From: Candidatus Margulisiibacteriota bacterium
Lineage (GTDB): Bacteria; Margulisbacteria; WOR-1; O2-12-FULL-45-9
Direction of reading: 5' to 3'
DNA: 9,204 nt
Assembly (NCBI GenBank): GCA_018817195.1
Contig: JAHIUL010000032.1
Location: forward strand, 1 to 9,204
Shown here piece after piece: positions 8,401-9,204 of the stretch. The stretch's first letter is position 1, and the number at the start of each line of letters is the position of its first letter. Made by a program: the position numbers and the translations under genes. Below the pieces are notes generated by a model. That model was not told the DNA's origin, ran no database searches, and saw only the letters and a program-made list of their open reading frames with translations.

Positions 8401-8411
8401 TGCGTCTTGAA

Positions 8412-8720
8412 ATGGTCAAAGAAACACTGGAAAAGATAAAAGCCATCGAAGATAAAGCCGCGGCCATTATTAAATCTGCCCGTGAAAATTCCATGATTAA
8501 AACCAAAAAGCTGCGCAAAGAGCAGGACAAAGAAAGTGAAAACCTAAAAATCAGCTTAAGAACCAAGGCTGAAGGGATAATTAAAACAGCAGAAGCTGAG
8601 GCAAACAAGGAAGCTGCGCAGATTGAAGCTGATTCAAAAAAAGCACTTGAAGCAATTAAACAAAAAACCAAAGCAAAAATCGAAGGAGCCAAAAAGGAAA
8701 TTCTGCAATGTCTATCGTAG
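8412..8720 (+). CDS. V/A-type ATPase subunit H/G (peripheral stalk), probable
   Basis: The predicted protein has 102 residues and is almost entirely charged coiled coil: KIKAIEDKAAAIIKSA (7-22) and long runs of K, E and A with no glycine or proline breaks over most of its length. This composition, and its place directly before subunit I, match the small peripheral-stalk subunit (AhaH/NtpF, called G in eukaryotes) that joins the catalytic head to the membrane sector. An in-frame ATG at 8391 would add seven residues, but it lies inside the predicted -10 region. MVKETLEKIK from 8412 resembles the family N-terminus better. The stop (TAG 8718-8720) overlaps the next gene by 13 bases. Short coiled coils are hard to assign by sequence alone, so the call depends partly on its neighbour. 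Confidence 0.8.
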   Translation: MVKETLEKIKAIEDKAAAIIKSARENSMIKTKKLRKEQDKESENLKISLRTKAEGIIKTAEAEANKEAAQIEADSKKALEAIKQKTKAKIEGAKKEILQCLS

Positions 8721-9204
8721 AAATGCAAAAAATCCATATTGTCTCCCTCAAACAGAATAAAAATATCCTATTAAAGGTCCTGCAAGACAATGAAGTCCTA
8801 GATATCCAGGAAGCACTGCCGGAACAAGAGATAAAACCAAGCGAAGAATTTAGCGGTCTTGAAATGCAATTAGCTGAGATAAAGTCTGCTATTGCTTTTT
8901 TAGAAAGTGTTTCAGCCAGAAAAAAGAGTTTTATTGAGTCGTTTTTGCCGCCCAAAGAAGAAATAGCGGAATTTGAGCTGCAAAAAATCTGCCGTGAATT
9001 TGATTGTGACGGGCTGGTCAAGAAATGCAAACAAATTGAAGGGACCCTGGCCAACCTGAAAAACTTAAAGAACGAACTGCAAAACAATCGCGACCACTTA
9101 CTGCCCTGGGCCAACCTTAACATCCCGCTGGACAGCCAGAACTGCTCATCAAATACCTGTCTGACATTTGGCAGGATTAAACCGAAAGCCTTGCCTGAAT
9201 TTAA
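8708..9204 (+). CDS. V/A-type ATPase subunit I (subunit a homologue), N-terminal part
   Basis: I translated this by hand: the frame is open from the ATG at 8708 for 165 codons to the window edge with no stop. MSIVEMQKIHIVSLKQNK (1-18) followed by ILLKVLQDNEVLDI (20-33) matches the conserved opening of V/A-ATPase subunit I, where a small alpha/beta domain precedes a long coiled coil. Helical, charge-rich sequence follows (about 46-130), and the membrane half that forms the ion half-channel would lie outside the window. The complete protein is usually about 600-700 residues. AAGGA (8694-8698) lies nine bases before the start, and the 13-base overlap with the upstream gene suggests coupling. Whether the complex makes ATP or pumps ions, and whether it uses protons or Na+, cannot be told from this part. 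Confidence 0.88.
   Translation, partial: MSIVEMQKIHIVSLKQNKNILLKVLQDNEVLDIQEALPEQEIKPSEEFSGLEMQLAEIKSAIAFLESVSARKKSFIESFLPPKEEIAEFELQKICREFDCDGLVKKCKQIEGTLANLKNLKNELQNNRDHLLPWANLNIPLDSQNCSSNTCLTFGRIKPKALPEF

Noticed and set aside
8391..8411. ATPase H start at the ATG at 8391
   Set aside because: That ATG lies within the predicted -10 region, and the added seven residues do not resemble the family N-terminus. It remains possible if transcription starts further upstream.
8656..9123. Minus-strand open frame of 155 codons opposite the ATPase genes
   Set aside because: It is an antisense shadow of the coiled-coil genes: rich in Ser, Phe, Leu and Cys, with no recognisable motif and no start signals.

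Overview
The window holds eleven genes and reads as ordinary chromosome, not a mobile or defence island. Nine genes lie on the minus strand and two on the plus strand. Positions 8338 down to 1362 carry one very compact minus-strand operon in transcription order: tagO/wecA-like, wecB, murA, ybeY, dgkA, a CNNM/CorC-type gene, pyrG. Neighbours overlap or are at most 3 bases apart. It continues past pyrG into a short-leader lipoprotein gene with its own promoter, and an intrinsic terminator follows at about 746-777. Next comes a DUF72 (YecE-like) gene that runs off the left edge. On the right, a divergent plus-strand operon begins with two V/A-type ATPase genes, the peripheral-stalk H/G subunit and then the membrane subunit I/a, the latter cut by the right edge.

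The operon is mainly about cell-envelope precursors. TagO/WecA puts GlcNAc-1-phosphate on undecaprenyl phosphate. WecB makes UDP-ManNAc from UDP-GlcNAc. MurA takes UDP-GlcNAc into peptidoglycan synthesis. A DgkA-family kinase may return undecaprenol or diacylglycerol to the phosphorylated pool. YbeY (rRNA maturation), a CBS-domain membrane protein and CTP synthase are co-transcribed housekeeping genes. No glycosyltransferase that would join GlcNAc and ManNAc is present, so the final polymer is unknown.

The organism is a bacterium: it has MurA, a lipobox signal peptide, bacterial -10/-35 promoters and an intrinsic terminator. It is moderately AT-rich and uses TGA as a stop codon (pyrG, wecB, tagO), which argues against lineages that recode TGA. 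A V/A-type ATPase beside peptidoglycan genes fits several lineages, including uncultured phyla such as Margulisbacteria (WOR-1). That assignment is a guess from gene content only.

The most distinctive signals are regulatory. Three transcription units have a -10 box so close to the start codon that the mRNA should be nearly leaderless. Two of these have clear extended -10 elements, and two share a 73-base divergent intergenic region. The lipoprotein promoter's -35 box is built into the pyrG stop codon. The DUF72 promoter follows directly on, and overlaps, the T-tract of the preceding terminator. I found no CRISPR array, insertion sequence, tRNA, rRNA or convincing undescribed system. No gene-free stretch exceeds 100 bases.
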